Below, piece by piece: positions 40,390 to 48,347 of a stretch of 64,000 bases of DNA. Each line of letters starts with the position of its first letter. The first letter of the stretch is position 1. The stretch lies in contig JACZJN010000031.1 in NCBI GenBank assembly GCA_014860565.1, positions 1-64,000 on the forward strand. The letters run 5' to 3'. The translations under genes were made by a program, and so were the position numbers. The notes below the pieces were generated by a model, which was not told where the DNA came from, searched no databases, and worked only from the letters and a program-made list of their open reading frames with translations. This stretch comes from Bacteroidota bacterium (GTDB lineage Bacteria > Bacteroidota > Ignavibacteria > SZUA-365).

Positions 40390-42582
40390 ATGCTTCCACG
40401 CCCCGGCGAAGTGTCTTCTCTCTTGACATGCGCATCCGTGCGGACAGGCTTTCTCCTGGCACTATTGCTCTGCGGAATCAGCAGTATTGGATGCGCCCAG
40501 TTTTCGCATAGATTTACGAACACCGCACGCAGCGGACCGTTCGGGTTCGCTGGCGGAGCAGCGGAAGGTCCGGATGGTACTGTCTTCGTCAGCAACTCCC
40601 GGGACGGTCTTCTGGCATTCCGTTATGATGGGAAATCGCTTACTCGTATCGCGCATGTCAATGAGGGCGGCTGTGCCAATGACGTCGCAATCGATGCAGA
40701 CGGCACCATTTTTCTCGCAAATGGGGATGACGGATTGCGTGCGTATTCCTGGAATGGAAATTCGTTCTGCAACATCGCACATGTCAATGATGGACCGGCT
40801 GCGCAAAGAGTGATGTTTGGAGCAGACGGGACTGTTTATCTGGCCGCGGGGAAATACGGTCTTTTTGCATATCACTACGGTGCGGACGGATTCGTTCTGA
40901 TCGCGCATGCCGATGACGGCGGTGAAGCAGCGGGGCTTGCGATTGCCGAAGACGGCACCATTTTTCTTGCGAACACGGAAGATGGATTGCGTGCCTATCG
41001 TTTGGAAGCTGATACGCTGCGCTCTGTCGCGCATTACCAAACGCAATCATTGGGGTACGCGACAGCCGTTGCCGTTGCTGTGGATGGTATGGTGTTCCTC
41101 GCTACCGACCTCGATGGCCTCTACGCTTACAGTTTTTATGGCAGCTCCTTTGCGCAGGAGGGGCATCTCGGCAATCGTCTTCAAGTCAATGACGTCACGC
41201 TCGCAGCGGACGGGACAATTCTTACTGCCAACGCCTTTTTCGGATTGCAGTCCTATATCTGGGAAGCAGGGACATTTACGCTGCTCGACGAAATCAACGA
41301 CGGTGGATGGACAATCCGGGTCACCGTGTTGAGGGACGGTGCAGTTCTCGCGTCAGCGGGGGCGGACGGTGTGCGTGTGTATGGATATGCCAATCACCAC
41401 TTCAGCCACATTTCGGAAATCGAATGTGGGGGATACAGTCGGGACATCGCCATAGCTCAAGATGGGACGGTTTTCGTCGCGAACGCAGGCGGGGGATTGC
41501 TGGCGTACCGCTATGACGGATCACAGCTGTGTGAGGTCGGCCATGTCGATGACGGCGGGGATGCAACAGCGGTGGCAGTCGGCGTAGACGGCACGCTCTA
41601 TCTTGCAAACTACTTTGGCGGCCTGCGTGCGTATCGATTTGATGACGGTGCATTCACCTCGCTTGGAGCGTACGCATCGGAAGGTTTCGTCGAAGATGTC
41701 GATGTACTTCCCGATGGCACTGTTGTAGCATTGACAATGGATGACACATTGATCGCACTCACCCACGATGGTGTGACCCTGACGAGAAGAGCACAGATCG
41801 CGGCAGGACGATCCGGCGGCAGGGTTGTCTGCAGCAGCGATGGGACGGTGTTTGTGTCCAGCAGGTATGGCCGTATCGAGGCCTTCACATTTGAACAGAC
41901 GTCCTTCACCCTGAGAGCGTATACCCCCCATTCCCAAAACGATCGGGTAGAGGATATTGCCGTCGGGCCAAACGGCATGGTGTATGCGGCTGCGAGTGAA
42001 AGCGGCCTGATAGCCTATCATTTTGAGGGATCGAGCTTCAGGGAAGTAGCGCGCCGGACGGAGGAAGGGGTTGCAGAGAACGTGTCTGTCACGGCCGATG
42101 GAACGGCATTCGTCACAGCGCAGCTAACCGGACTCCGCGCGTACCGACTGGACAACGATATCCTGACTCTCACTGCAAAAACAGCGGACACGGAGTTCCC
42201 AGTAGGCATCAGCGCATCGGCCGATGGATCGGTTTTTGTCGCCGGCGGATCTGAAGGGGTGCTGGTTTACAGTTATTATGACACGACGGCGATGCCACCG
42301 TCTGCCCCACGCCTCGATGGATTTTCTTTGCGCGAAAGTTATCCCAATCCATTCACCGGCATGGTCACCATCCGCTACTCGCTCACGCAACCCGCGTTCG
42401 TCCGTCTTCACATCATGGATGCGGCGGGGAAGCTGCAGCGCAGGATTGTGAACAGGATGCAGTCCTGCGGAATGCACACCGCAGAATTTGATGCGACAGG
42501 ACTGGCTTCGGGTATGTACCTCTATCAGCTCGAGGTCGACGGTCGATTCTCGGACATCAAAGGCATGCTGCTCTTTCGGTAG
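40390..42582 (+). CDS. T9SS surface beta-propeller protein with about 13 'DGxVFLAN' repeats
   Basis: 730 residues from the ATG at 40390, with GGAG upstream and a signal peptide ending 'LLALLLCGISSIGCAQ'. From about residue 40 to 630 are about 13 repeats of roughly 44 residues, each with a 'DGTIFLANxxDGLRAY' type core ('DGTVFVSNSRDGLLAF', 'DGTIFLANGDDGLRAY', 'DGTVFVANAGGGLLAY'). This is an LVIVD-like propeller pattern, probably two seven-bladed rings. The T9SS domain begins 'SYPNPFTGMVTIRYSL' near residue 650. A decayed copy of this 3' end lies at 36710. A bidirectional terminator and the convergent tRNA-Val gene follow. Confidence 0.85.
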   Translation: MLPRPGEVSSLLTCASVRTGFLLALLLCGISSIGCAQFSHRFTNTARSGPFGFAGGAAEGPDGTVFVSNSRDGLLAFRYDGKSLTRIAHVNEGGCANDVAIDADGTIFLANGDDGLRAYSWNGNSFCNIAHVNDGPAAQRVMFGADGTVYLAAGKYGLFAYHYGADGFVLIAHADDGGEAAGLAIAEDGTIFLANTEDGLRAYRLEADTLRSVAHYQTQSLGYATAVAVAVDGMVFLATDLDGLYAYSFYGSSFAQEGHLGNRLQVNDVTLAADGTILTANAFFGLQSYIWEAGTFTLLDEINDGGWTIRVTVLRDGAVLASAGADGVRVYGYANHHFSHISEIECGGYSRDIAIAQDGTVFVANAGGGLLAYRYDGSQLCEVGHVDDGGDATAVAVGVDGTLYLANYFGGLRAYRFDDGAFTSLGAYASEGFVEDVDVLPDGTVVALTMDDTLIALTHDGVTLTRRAQIAAGRSGGRVVCSSDGTVFVSSRYGRIEAFTFEQTSFTLRAYTPHSQNDRVEDIAVGPNGMVYAAASESGLIAYHFEGSSFREVARRTEEGVAENVSVTADGTAFVTAQLTGLRAYRLDNDILTLTAKTADTEFPVGISASADGSVFVAGGSEGVLVYSYYDTTAMPPSAPRLDGFSLRESYPNPFTGMVTIRYSLTQPAFVRLHIMDAAGKLQRRIVNRMQSCGMHTAEFDATGLASGMYLYQLEVDGRFSDIKGMLLFR

Positions 42583-42626
42583 CGTCGCAGACTGTATGGC
42601 CTTTCCGACCAATACGGTCAAGAAAC

Positions 42627-42664
42627 GAAAAGCCCCCGGAACCATTACGCTTCGGGGGGCTTTC
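42627..42664. terminator. Bidirectional terminator between T9SS gene and tRNA-Val
   Basis: AAAGCCCCC (42629-42637) pairs with GGGGGCTTT (42655-42663). A-rich and T-rich flanks on both sides let it end the plus-strand T9SS gene and the minus-strand tRNA. Confidence 0.85.
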
Positions 42665-42667
42665 GTG

Positions 42668-42742
42668 TGGACGCAGCAGGATTTGAACCTGCGACCTCAC
42701 GCGTGTGAAGCGTGCGCTCTGAACCAACTGAGCTATGCGTCC
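42668..42742 (-). tRNA. tRNA-Val (anticodon CAC)
   Basis: The minus strand folds into a complete 75-nt cloverleaf. The acceptor is GGACGCA/TGCGTCC, the D-arm GCTC...GAGC, the anticodon stem CACGC/GCGTG with loop TTCACAC (anticodon CAC, reads GUG), the T-arm GCAGG/CCTGC with loop TTCAAAT, and the discriminator base A. CCA is not encoded. A promoter lies at 42755-42783 and a terminator at 42627. Confidence 0.95.
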
Positions 42743-42754
42743 AAGCTGATTACA

Positions 42755-42783
42755 AAGATAGAAGTATTGGGGGAAAAGAGCAA
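42755..42783 (-). promoter_or_regulatory. Promoter of tRNA-Val
   Basis: On the minus strand TTGCTC is followed after 17 bp by TATCTT, about 12 nt before the mature tRNA 5' end. The match is moderate (3/6 and 4/6) but the spacing and position are right. Confidence 0.5.
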
Positions 42784-42876
42784 CAGTCGGGTGCGGAGTC
42801 CGGCGTTTTTTTTGGTTGGAATAGGGTGCCGCGGAATAATCCATGCTCGTTCGTGGGAGGGCCCTTTTGTCGGGGG

Positions 42877-42905
42877 TTGACTTATGAACATATGTGCATT
42901 ATATT
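42877..42905 (+). promoter_or_regulatory. Sigma-70 promoter of the DUF134 operon
   Basis: TTGACT (42877-42882), 17-bp spacer, TATATT (42900-42905); five of six consensus bases in each box. Transcription should begin near 42912. Confidence 0.85.
42884..42898 (+). promoter_or_regulatory. Operator-like repeat 1
   Basis: ATGAACATATGTGCA lies in the spacer between the -35 and -10 boxes. Its core ACATATGT is a perfect palindrome inside an imperfect dyad, like ArsR/SmtB-type operators. An identical copy lies 35 bp downstream. Confidence 0.7.
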
Positions 42906-42918
42906 GCCGGGGTAAGTA

Positions 42919-42933
42919 ATGAACATATGTGCA
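42919..42933 (+). promoter_or_regulatory. Operator-like repeat 2
   Basis: Exact second copy of ATGAACATATGTGCA, just after the expected transcription start and before the ribosome-binding site AAGGA. A protein bound here and at copy 1 would block the promoter, so repression is the natural reading. Confidence 0.7.
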
Positions 42934-42946
42934 AAAAGGATAGAAT

Positions 42947-43474
42947 ATGCCACGGCCTCAACGAACACGACGGATTTTCGGTCCCCCCCGCTTCAATCAC
43001 TTCAAACCGGTGGGTGTGCCGCGCCGTCTGCTGGAAACGGTGACGCTGACGGTGGATGAGTTCGAGGCGATCCGGTTGGCGGATTATGAGGGACTCGATC
43101 AACAACCGGCGTCGGAGAAGATGGATATCTCGCGATCGACGTTTTCACGACTCATCGATGCCGCGCGGGCGAAAATCGCTCGCTGCATTATCGAAGGAAT
43201 GGAGTTGCGCATCGAGGGAGGTGAAGTGGATTTCGAACATTCGCTGCAGCGTTGCGAGGACTGCGGCGATGAATTACTGCAGCGTATGGCAGAAGCTCGG
43301 AAGAATGCGGAGGCCGTGGCGTCGTGCCGCGTCTGTGGTTCCGAAAATGTGAAGGACCTTGCCTGGGGGACCCATGGTACGCACGGACGCGGTCAGGGCA
43401 GAGGACACGGACAAGGGAGCGGGCAACACCAGGGCAAGGGACAAGAACGAAAACACCGGAGCGAAACAACATGA
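42947..43474 (+). CDS. DUF134 family DNA-binding protein
   Basis: 175 residues with AAGGA before the ATG. The N-terminus 'GPPRFNHFKPVGVPRRLLE' and 'VTLTVDEFEAIRLADYEGL' are typical of DUF134. A sigma-70-region-4-like helix-turn-helix follows ('ASEKMDISRSTFSRLIDAAR', about 51-70). Two CxxC pairs (about 105 and 126: 'CEDC', 'CRVC') suggest a zinc or iron-sulfur site. The tail ('GRGQGRGHGQGSGQHQGK') is Gly/His-rich and could bind metal. It is the first gene of a five-gene operon with ATGA overlaps and is the best candidate to bind the twin operators in its own promoter. That link is inference. Confidence 0.85.
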   Translation: MPRPQRTRRIFGPPRFNHFKPVGVPRRLLETVTLTVDEFEAIRLADYEGLDQQPASEKMDISRSTFSRLIDAARAKIARCIIEGMELRIEGGEVDFEHSLQRCEDCGDELLQRMAEARKNAEAVASCRVCGSENVKDLAWGTHGTHGRGQGRGHGQGSGQHQGKGQERKHRSETT

Positions 43475-44325
43475 GAATCGCGGTCGCGAGTGGAAAAGGA
43501 GGGACGGGAAAAACGATGCTGGCAGTATCACTTGCACACCTGCTCTCGCGAGCGAGGAACGTGACGCTGTTGGATCTGGATGTGGAAGAGCCAAACTCAC
43601 ACCTGTTCTTTGATCTCCCGCTGTTGTGCCAGGAAACGGCGTGGAGCATGATCCCTGAAATCGACGAGGAGTATTGCACCCACTGTGGCACCTGTCAGCG
43701 CGTGTGCGCATACCACGCGCTTCTGTGTCTCGAAGATCAGGTGCTGGTGTTTCCGGAACTCTGCAAGGGCTGCCGTGGCTGTGTCATCCTCTGTCCCGAA
43801 GGCGCAATGCGCGACGGGAAAAAAATGATTGGGTCAGTGGAATTGCGGGAAGGCGCCGGGGTATCCCTTCGGTCAGGGCGACTCAAGGTCGGGGAAACAG
43901 CAGCACCGGCGCTCATTCGCGATGTGAAAAAACATGCGGCGTCGGTGAATGAGATCACCATTCTTGATGCGCCACCGGGCACCGCCTGTGCAGCCGTCGA
44001 AGCAGTGCGCGAAGCGGATTATACCGTGCTGGTTGCGGAAGCGACGCCGTTCGGACTGCATGATCTGGAACTCATGGTGAAAACGATGCGCACGCTGAGA
44101 CAGCAATTTGGCGTTGTCATCAACAAGGCCGTGACGCATGATCGAACGCTGCAGCAGTATTGCGCCGCGGAACAGATCGACATTCTCGGAGAACTCCCTT
44201 ACAGTGAAAGCATCGCCCGCGCCTGCGCTCGGGGCGCCATCGTGACCGACGTGCTTCCGGAGACCGTTCCGCTCTTCGAACAGATCATCACCGCAGTGAT
44301 GCGCTGCGAGGAGGTTGCAGCATGA
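43471..44325 (+). CDS. MRP/ParA-type P-loop ATPase with inserted 2[4Fe-4S] ferredoxin domain (1)
   Basis: 284 residues; the ATG overlaps the previous stop (ATGA). The deviant Walker A 'SGKGGTGKTMLA' lies at about residues 7-18, with 'LLDLDVEEPNSHLF' after it. Two ferredoxin-type clusters follow: 'CTHCGTCQRVCAYHA' (about 68-82) and 'CKGCRGCVILCPEGA' (about 97-111). The C-terminal half completes the SIMIBI fold ('ILDAPPGTACAAVEAV'). Proteins of this MRP/MinD type carry or insert Fe-S or metal clusters using ATP and act as dimers. The paired homologue is the next gene. This arrangement is known from the orange-protein complex of Desulfovibrio and from archaeal clusters; the exact target here is unknown. 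Confidence 0.88.
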   Translation: MRIAVASGKGGTGKTMLAVSLAHLLSRARNVTLLDLDVEEPNSHLFFDLPLLCQETAWSMIPEIDEEYCTHCGTCQRVCAYHALLCLEDQVLVFPELCKGCRGCVILCPEGAMRDGKKMIGSVELREGAGVSLRSGRLKVGETAAPALIRDVKKHAASVNEITILDAPPGTACAAVEAVREADYTVLVAEATPFGLHDLELMVKTMRTLRQQFGVVINKAVTHDRTLQQYCAAEQIDILGELPYSESIARACARGAIVTDVLPETVPLFEQIITAVMRCEEVAA

Positions 44326-45203
44326 AGCAGATCGTGGTCATGAGCGGCAAGGGTGGCACGGGGAAAACGACGATTACCGCCGCACTCGGACAGCTGGCGG
44401 GGAAACGCGCGGTCATGGCGGACTGCGACGTCGACGCCGCCAATCTGCATCTGCTGCTTCGTCCCGCAAAGAGTGTGAAAGAACGATTTGTCGGTGGAAT
44501 GCTGCCGATGATCGATACACGTGGTTGCACAGAATGCGGGTACTGCGAAACCGCCTGCGCATTTTCCGCGATCGTGCTGCGCAATGGGCAGTATGAAATC
44601 GACTCCCTGGCATGTGAGGGCTGCGGTGTGTGCAGCCATGTGTGTCCTGGAAACTACATCACCATGATGCCGCGTGTGACAGGACACTTCCTCATTTCAC
44701 GCAGCCGCTTCGATCAAATCATGGTGCACGCAGCACTCGGAATCGGACAGGAAAACTCCGGGAAGCTCGTGACGAAAGTAAAAACAGAAGCTCTGTCCGA
44801 GGCAAACAGGGAAAATATTCCCTGCCTCCTCGTCGATGGTCCACCTGGAATTGGCTGTCCCGCCATCGCTGCCGTGAGCGGAGCCACGGAAGTTCTTCTC
44901 GTCACGGAGGCAACCCGCGCCGGTCTGCATGACCTGCGCCGCCTGATGAAATTGCTCGCACATTTCTCACTGCCGGCCTCCTGTGTGATCAATAAAGCGG
45001 ACCTCGATGAACATGTACGGACGGAGATCCATGCGGTGTGCGAGGAACAGGGCATCGCGGTTATCGCGGAAATTCCATGGACAGACGTTTTTCCTGAATC
45101 GCTCCGCCAGGGAAAAACATTGATTGAAATGTCCGATGCTCGAGTGTCAGATGAACTCACAAGAATATGGACACATATCAACAGCAAAGGAGAATGCGTA
45201 TGA
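44322..45203 (+). CDS. MRP/ParA-type P-loop ATPase with ferredoxin domain (2)
   Basis: 293 residues, again joined by an ATGA overlap. The Walker A is 'SGKGGTGKTTITA' (about 8-20), followed by 'ADCDVDAANLHLLL'. The ferredoxin insert has 'CTECGYCETACAFSA' (about 68-82) and 'CEGCGVCSHVCPGNY' (about 96-110). The switch region 'LLVDGPPGIGCPAIAAVSGA' is well conserved. The two ATPases differ enough to suggest a heterodimer rather than recent duplication. A role in Fe-S or heteronuclear cluster assembly for the NifX-like protein encoded next is inferred from the operon. Confidence 0.88.
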   Translation: MKQIVVMSGKGGTGKTTITAALGQLAGKRAVMADCDVDAANLHLLLRPAKSVKERFVGGMLPMIDTRGCTECGYCETACAFSAIVLRNGQYEIDSLACEGCGVCSHVCPGNYITMMPRVTGHFLISRSRFDQIMVHAALGIGQENSGKLVTKVKTEALSEANRENIPCLLVDGPPGIGCPAIAAVSGATEVLLVTEATRAGLHDLRRLMKLLAHFSLPASCVINKADLDEHVRTEIHAVCEEQGIAVIAEIPWTDVFPESLRQGKTLIEMSDARVSDELTRIWTHINSKGECV

Positions 45204-45529
45204 CGATCGCCATTTCTGCAAGCGGAAACGGATGGAAAGAGCGGCTCGACGAGCGTTTCGGACGCGCACAAGGCTTTTTCCTCATCGATAGCGAAAACGG
45301 AAACACACGTTTCCTCGACAACACCTCCAATGTGGACGCCGCGCACGGCGCAGGCACGGGCACAGCACAGTCATTGCTGAGTGAAGGGGTCGGCGTGGTC
45401 ATCACCGGACGGGTGGGACCGAAAGCAGCCGAAGCTCTCAACGCCGCGGGCGTCACGGTCGTCACCGTAGTGGAGGAATGTACGGTCGAGGAAGCGTGGA
45501 GAAACTATGAAGCATCAAAGAAACGATAA
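45200..45529 (+). CDS. NifX/NafY-like (dinitrogenase Fe-Mo cofactor family) protein
   Basis: 109 residues from the ATG at 45200, overlapping the previous stop by ATGA. 'MTIAISASGNGWKERLDERF' then 'GRAQGFFLIDSENG', 'AAHGAGTGTAQSLLSEGVGV' and 'ITGRVGPKAAEALNAAGV' match the small stand-alone NifX/NifB-C fold. This fold binds metal clusters such as FeMo-co or the Mo-Cu cluster of orange protein. No nitrogenase genes are in the window, so a nitrogen-fixation role is not implied. It is probably the cluster-carrying partner of the two upstream ATPases. Confidence 0.85.
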   Translation: MTIAISASGNGWKERLDERFGRAQGFFLIDSENGNTRFLDNTSNVDAAHGAGTGTAQSLLSEGVGVVITGRVGPKAAEALNAAGVTVVTVVEECTVEEAWRNYEASKKR

Positions 45530-45554
45530 CAACACAATGAAACCGGAGGCAATC

Positions 45555-45794
45555 ATGCCAGGACAAGACAGAACGGGGCCGGAAGGCCAGGGTCCGCGTA
45601 CCGGACGGCGTCTCGGACGCTGCGGTGGCGGGAAAGAATCCACGGAAGAAAACACGGCCGCCGAAAACACTCAGGGGTTGGGCGTCGGACTGGGGCGCAG
45701 ACGCGGACGCGGCGCTGCGAATGGTGCAGGACGCGGCATGGGCCGTGGAGGTGGAAAACGGATGGGAGGAAGGGGACGCGGACGAGTGGCCTGA
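45555..45794 (+). CDS. DUF5320-type small Gly/Arg-rich protein
   Basis: 79 residues from the ATG at 45555, preceded by GGAGG; an in-frame ATG at 45507 overlaps the NifX gene. The N-terminus 'MPGQDRTGPEGQGPRTGRR' followed by 'LGRCGGG' is the signature of DUF5320, small proteins that accompany NifX/MRP clusters in many anaerobes. The rest is Gly- and Arg-rich ('GAANGAGRGMGRGGGKRMGG') and likely disordered. It closes the operon and is followed by a strong terminator. Its biochemical role is not known. Confidence 0.75.
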   Translation: MPGQDRTGPEGQGPRTGRRLGRCGGGKESTEENTAAENTQGLGVGLGRRRGRGAANGAGRGMGRGGGKRMGGRGRGRVA

Positions 45795-45838
45795 GTGCTC
45801 CGCACTCGTCCTGCAAATTCATCGCGGGTGATGAAACA

Positions 45839-45875
45839 CGAGAGGCCTCGCCAAAAGCGAAGCCTCTCGGTTTTT
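45839..45875. terminator. Rho-independent terminator of the DUF134 operon
   Basis: CGAGAGGCCTCGC and GCGAAGCCTCTCG form a long stem with one mismatch around a CAAAA loop, followed by five T on the plus strand. It lies between the operon and the convergent ssb gene and probably serves both. Confidence 0.9.
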
Positions 45876-45892
45876 GTCATGTCATGCGGAAA

Positions 45893-46315
45893 TCAGAACG
45901 GGAGATCGTCTTCTTTGTCTCCGGCAGGCTCGGGGGGAGGAACGGGTGTTCCGCCGCCGCCATTCTGCTGTCCGCCGCCGCCCTTGCTGTCGAGGAAAGT
46001 GAAGTCGCTGATCACGATTTCCGTGGTGTAGCGCTTGTTGCCGTCCTTGTCATCCCACTGCCGCGTCTGCAGCTTGCCCTCGAGGTAGACCTTGGAACCC
46101 TTTTTCAGGTACTCGCCGAAAAGCTCGGCCAGCTTGCGCCAGGCGACACAGCGATGCCACTCGGTGCGGTCAACGAGATTGCCGTTCTGATCCTTGTAGG
46201 ATTCGTTGGTCGCGACGTTGAACGTCGCTACCGGAACGTTGCCTTCGGTATAGCGCAACTCCGGATCGCTGCCCAGATGCCCGATGAGCATCACCTTATT
46301 CAGACCGTAAGCCAT
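45893..46315 (-). CDS. ssb: Single-stranded DNA-binding protein
   Basis: 140 residues. TAGGAGGA precedes the ATG. The OB-fold starts at '[19 protein letters not shown]' and continues with '[12 protein letters not shown]', 'TEWHRCVAW' and '[15 protein letters not shown]'. The Gly-rich linker ends in the acidic tip 'DKEDDLPF', which recruits replication and repair partners. It coats single-stranded DNA during replication, recombination and repair. It has its own promoter at 46364-46392, inside the end of the upstream NHL gene. Because NHL and lipoprotein genes precede it, it is not part of a ribosomal-protein operon here. Confidence 0.97.
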   Translation of the reverse strand: MAYGLNKVMLIGHLGSDPELRYTEGNVPVATFNVATNESYKDQNGNLVDRTEWHRCVAWRKLAELFGEYLKKGSKVYLEGKLQTRQWDDKDGNKRYTTEIVISDFTFLDSKGGGGQQNGGGGTPVPPPEPAGDKEDDLPF

Positions 46316-46347
46316 GGGGATTCCTCCTAAAATTGTTCCCTAAAAAT

Positions 46348-47250
46348 TTACTTGGACGGGAACAGTATACATGAATGTGTTGTCAGGATCAAGAGAAAAG
46401 GAGAGCACCAAACTGCGTCGCGAAACTCTCCGGCATCACTCGCCAGCACCATGCTTTTTCGATCGATGCTGCGGAGATGATCGCCTGCCGGGGCGAAAAA
46501 ATGCAGGGCATCGGGCGTGACGACGACGACGCGATCGGGAAGAAGTGCAATTCCCTGCGCGTTTGAAAACACGCCGCTACCGAACTGGCGCATGAAATTT
46601 CCGAAATAATCGAAGACCGCGACACGGCCGCTTTCGAGCACGTACAGCAGCTTGTCGCCATCTGTCGCGAGAGCGACCGGGTCCTGCAGGCGTCCGTCGC
46701 CAGATGCGATGCCGCCGAAGACGCGGTCGACCGACTTGAATGCGCTGACCGCGAGCACGCGGTTGTTTTCACCGTCGAGGATGAACAGCTGTTCGAATGA
46801 GGATTGCGCGACGTCGAGCGGATAGCCGAACCCGGGATCGATCGTGCCGCCATCGCCTTCGAGGGCAGCCATGAAATGCAAATCGCGGTCGAAGCGGCTG
46901 ATGCGGTTATTGCCCATGTCGGCGACGTAAATCGCGATGCCGGGCCGGGCGTCTATACCTGTCGGACGGTCGAACTGTTCATTGTCCCAGCCGGGCCCCC
47001 CGACTTCCGAAAGCCTGCGTCCGCGTAGATCGAACTTGAGCAGCGTCGATGTGCCTGCGTCGGCGACAAACACGTTGCCGAACTGATCTGCCGACACTGC
47101 TTCCGCTGCGACGAAGGATCCGAATCGGTACTCCTCCACCATTGCCTGCGCGGCTTCCTCCTCGCCGGTACCCGCATCACGGATTTGCGCGAACGCGGAC
47201 AGGGAAGCGGCGGCGCAGAAAAGTATCAGTGCCGCGAGAACGGGACGCAT
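46348..47250 (-). CDS. Secreted NHL-repeat beta-propeller protein
   Basis: 300 residues from the ATG at 47250, 5 nt after the previous stop. The signal is 'MRPVLAALILFCAAASLSAFA'. The mature protein has about five NHL blades ('VSADQFGNVFVADAGTSTLL', 'IAIYVADMGNNRISRFD', 'LFILDGENNRVLAV'), a six-bladed propeller scaffold for protein or ligand binding. No sorting domain is present, so it should be periplasmic. It is the last gene of a run with two lipoproteins. Its function is not inferable. Confidence 0.82.
   Translation of the reverse strand: MRPVLAALILFCAAASLSAFAQIRDAGTGEEEAAQAMVEEYRFGSFVAAEAVSADQFGNVFVADAGTSTLLKFDLRGRRLSEVGGPGWDNEQFDRPTGIDARPGIAIYVADMGNNRISRFDRDLHFMAALEGDGGTIDPGFGYPLDVAQSSFEQLFILDGENNRVLAVSAFKSVDRVFGGIASGDGRLQDPVALATDGDKLLYVLESGRVAVFDYFGNFMRQFGSGVFSNAQGIALLPDRVVVVTPDALHFFAPAGDHLRSIDRKSMVLASDAGEFRDAVWCSPFLLILTTHSCILFPSK
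46364..46392 (-). promoter_or_regulatory. Sigma-70 promoter of ssb
   Basis: On the minus strand TTGATC, 17-bp spacer, TATACT. It overlaps the last codons of the NHL gene, giving ssb independent expression. Confidence 0.7.
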
Positions 47251-47257
47251 GAACGAC

Positions 47258-47764
47258 CTACTGGGTTTCAAAAATCTTGACGACGGGACTGCCGAACAGC
47301 AGGGTTTCTCCGACCGAGGACTGCATGCGCAGCATGAAGCGCACCTGGGGATAGGTTGATCCGTCGATGGGTTCGAGACCGAAATCGGGCGATCGGAACA
47401 CGACTTCGATAGAGTCTCCCTTCGCCAGGGTCAGGTCGCGCACCCTCTTGTCATTGATGGTCATCAACGGAGAAAACCGCCGCAGGGGCGCGCCGTCGGG
47501 AGCGATGATCAGCGTCGCCTCGGGGTCATGCAAACGCACATCCTGCTCGCCTTTGTTGATGATCTGGAGATGCATCTGTGCGTTGCAGCGAGGCTTGGTA
47601 CCGGGCATGCGGTTGTTCCACACCTGTGTTTCCGTGGGAGCGAAGTGGAGCCAGTCGTAAATCGTGGGTGGGGCGAGAGAGGAACAGGCGCTCGCCGCGA
47701 GGACGAGCGCCACGCCGACAACAATTTTACTTGGCAGTGACCATGACAGGGAGACTCTTCGCAT
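47258..47764 (-). CDS. Lipoprotein, unknown function (1)
   Basis: 168 residues from 'MRRVSLSWSLPSKIVVGVAL' (an in-frame ATG five codons earlier is the alternative). The lipobox is 'LAASAC'. The mature part is beta-rich ('CNAQMHLQIINKGEQDVRLH', 'IEVVFRSPDFGLEP') and resembles the LEA-14/late-embryogenesis-like fold seen in small bacterial lipoproteins. Its start overlaps the end of the next upstream gene (47727), and the NHL gene follows after 7 nt, so the three form one transcription unit. No ribosome-binding site is clear, consistent with coupling. Confidence 0.7.
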   Translation of the reverse strand: MRRVSLSWSLPSKIVVGVALVLAASACSSLAPPTIYDWLHFAPTETQVWNNRMPGTKPRCNAQMHLQIINKGEQDVRLHDPEATLIIAPDGAPLRRFSPLMTINDKRVRDLTLAKGDSIEVVFRSPDFGLEPIDGSTYPQVRFMLRMQSSVGETLLFGSPVVKIFETQ

Positions 47765-48200
47765 CAGTGCGGTATCCATCTGTTGTCTGGAAGGAGAGGC
47801 TGACGATGACCTGCGGATGCTTGCCCTTGTCGAAGGCCTGGAGTCCGAGCGGCATCACGACCGGCACGTCGCGCGTTTCCTTCGGGAGCAGTCGCATGGT
47901 GGAAATCGAGCCGTAGGAATCAGGGATGATCGGGCGGAAGCGCAGCAGCACTTCGTTGGTCGAGGCGCTGATGATTTCGCCTTCGAGGAAGCCGACGTTC
48001 ATCTGCTTCTCGGTACGGTTGATCATGCGGACCGTGATGGTCCCGCTCACCGTGGTTTCGCTGCCCGCCTTTTCCGTGGCGATGGTGACGTCGCCGTACT
48101 GGATCGCGAGAGAATCCGTGATGGCGTCGGCGGAGCATGCCGACAGGATCAGCGCGGCCATCGGCAGCAGCGCAAACAAGGTCGCAATTCTTTTCTTCAT
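47727..48200 (-). CDS. Lipoprotein, unknown function (2)
   Basis: 157 residues from 'MKKRIATLFALLPMAALILS', with C23 in a lipobox (L-S-A-C). The mature part ('YGDVTIATEKAGSETTVSGT', 'LLPKETRDVPVVMPLGLQAF') is beta-rich and structurally akin to the neighbouring lipoprotein, which suggests an old duplication. The longer ORF to 48299 starts in the terminator-like hairpin region and is rejected. It overlaps the following lipoprotein gene. It is probably anchored in the outer membrane facing the periplasm; the role is unknown. Confidence 0.72.
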   Translation of the reverse strand: MKKRIATLFALLPMAALILSACSADAITDSLAIQYGDVTIATEKAGSETTVSGTITVRMINRTEKQMNVGFLEGEIISASTNEVLLRFRPIIPDSYGSISTMRLLPKETRDVPVVMPLGLQAFDKGKHPQVIVSLSFQTTDGYRTDAKSLPVMVTAK

Positions 48201-48258
48201 GGACAGACTCGTTGATGTAATGATACGGGAAGATACAACATTCGGCCTAAAATGGTCG

Positions 48259-48285
48259 CGCTCGCCGCGGGAAGTGCGGCGAGCG
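48259..48285 (-). terminator. Hairpin after the TonB gene
   Basis: CGCTCGCCGC and GCGGCGAGCG form a perfect 10-bp stem. On the minus strand a short ATTTTA follows. It probably separates the TonB and lipoprotein transcripts. Confidence 0.6.
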
Positions 48286-48347
48286 TCGACAGGGAGCATT
48301 TACTTTCGGTCCCGCCTCGCGGCGTTGTGCGGTTGATCGGATCGGGA

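Noticed and set aside
43471-45529. Nitrogen-fixation cluster
   Set aside because: Only a NifX-like fold and MRP ATPases are present. No nifHDK, nifE/N or nifB genes occur in the window.
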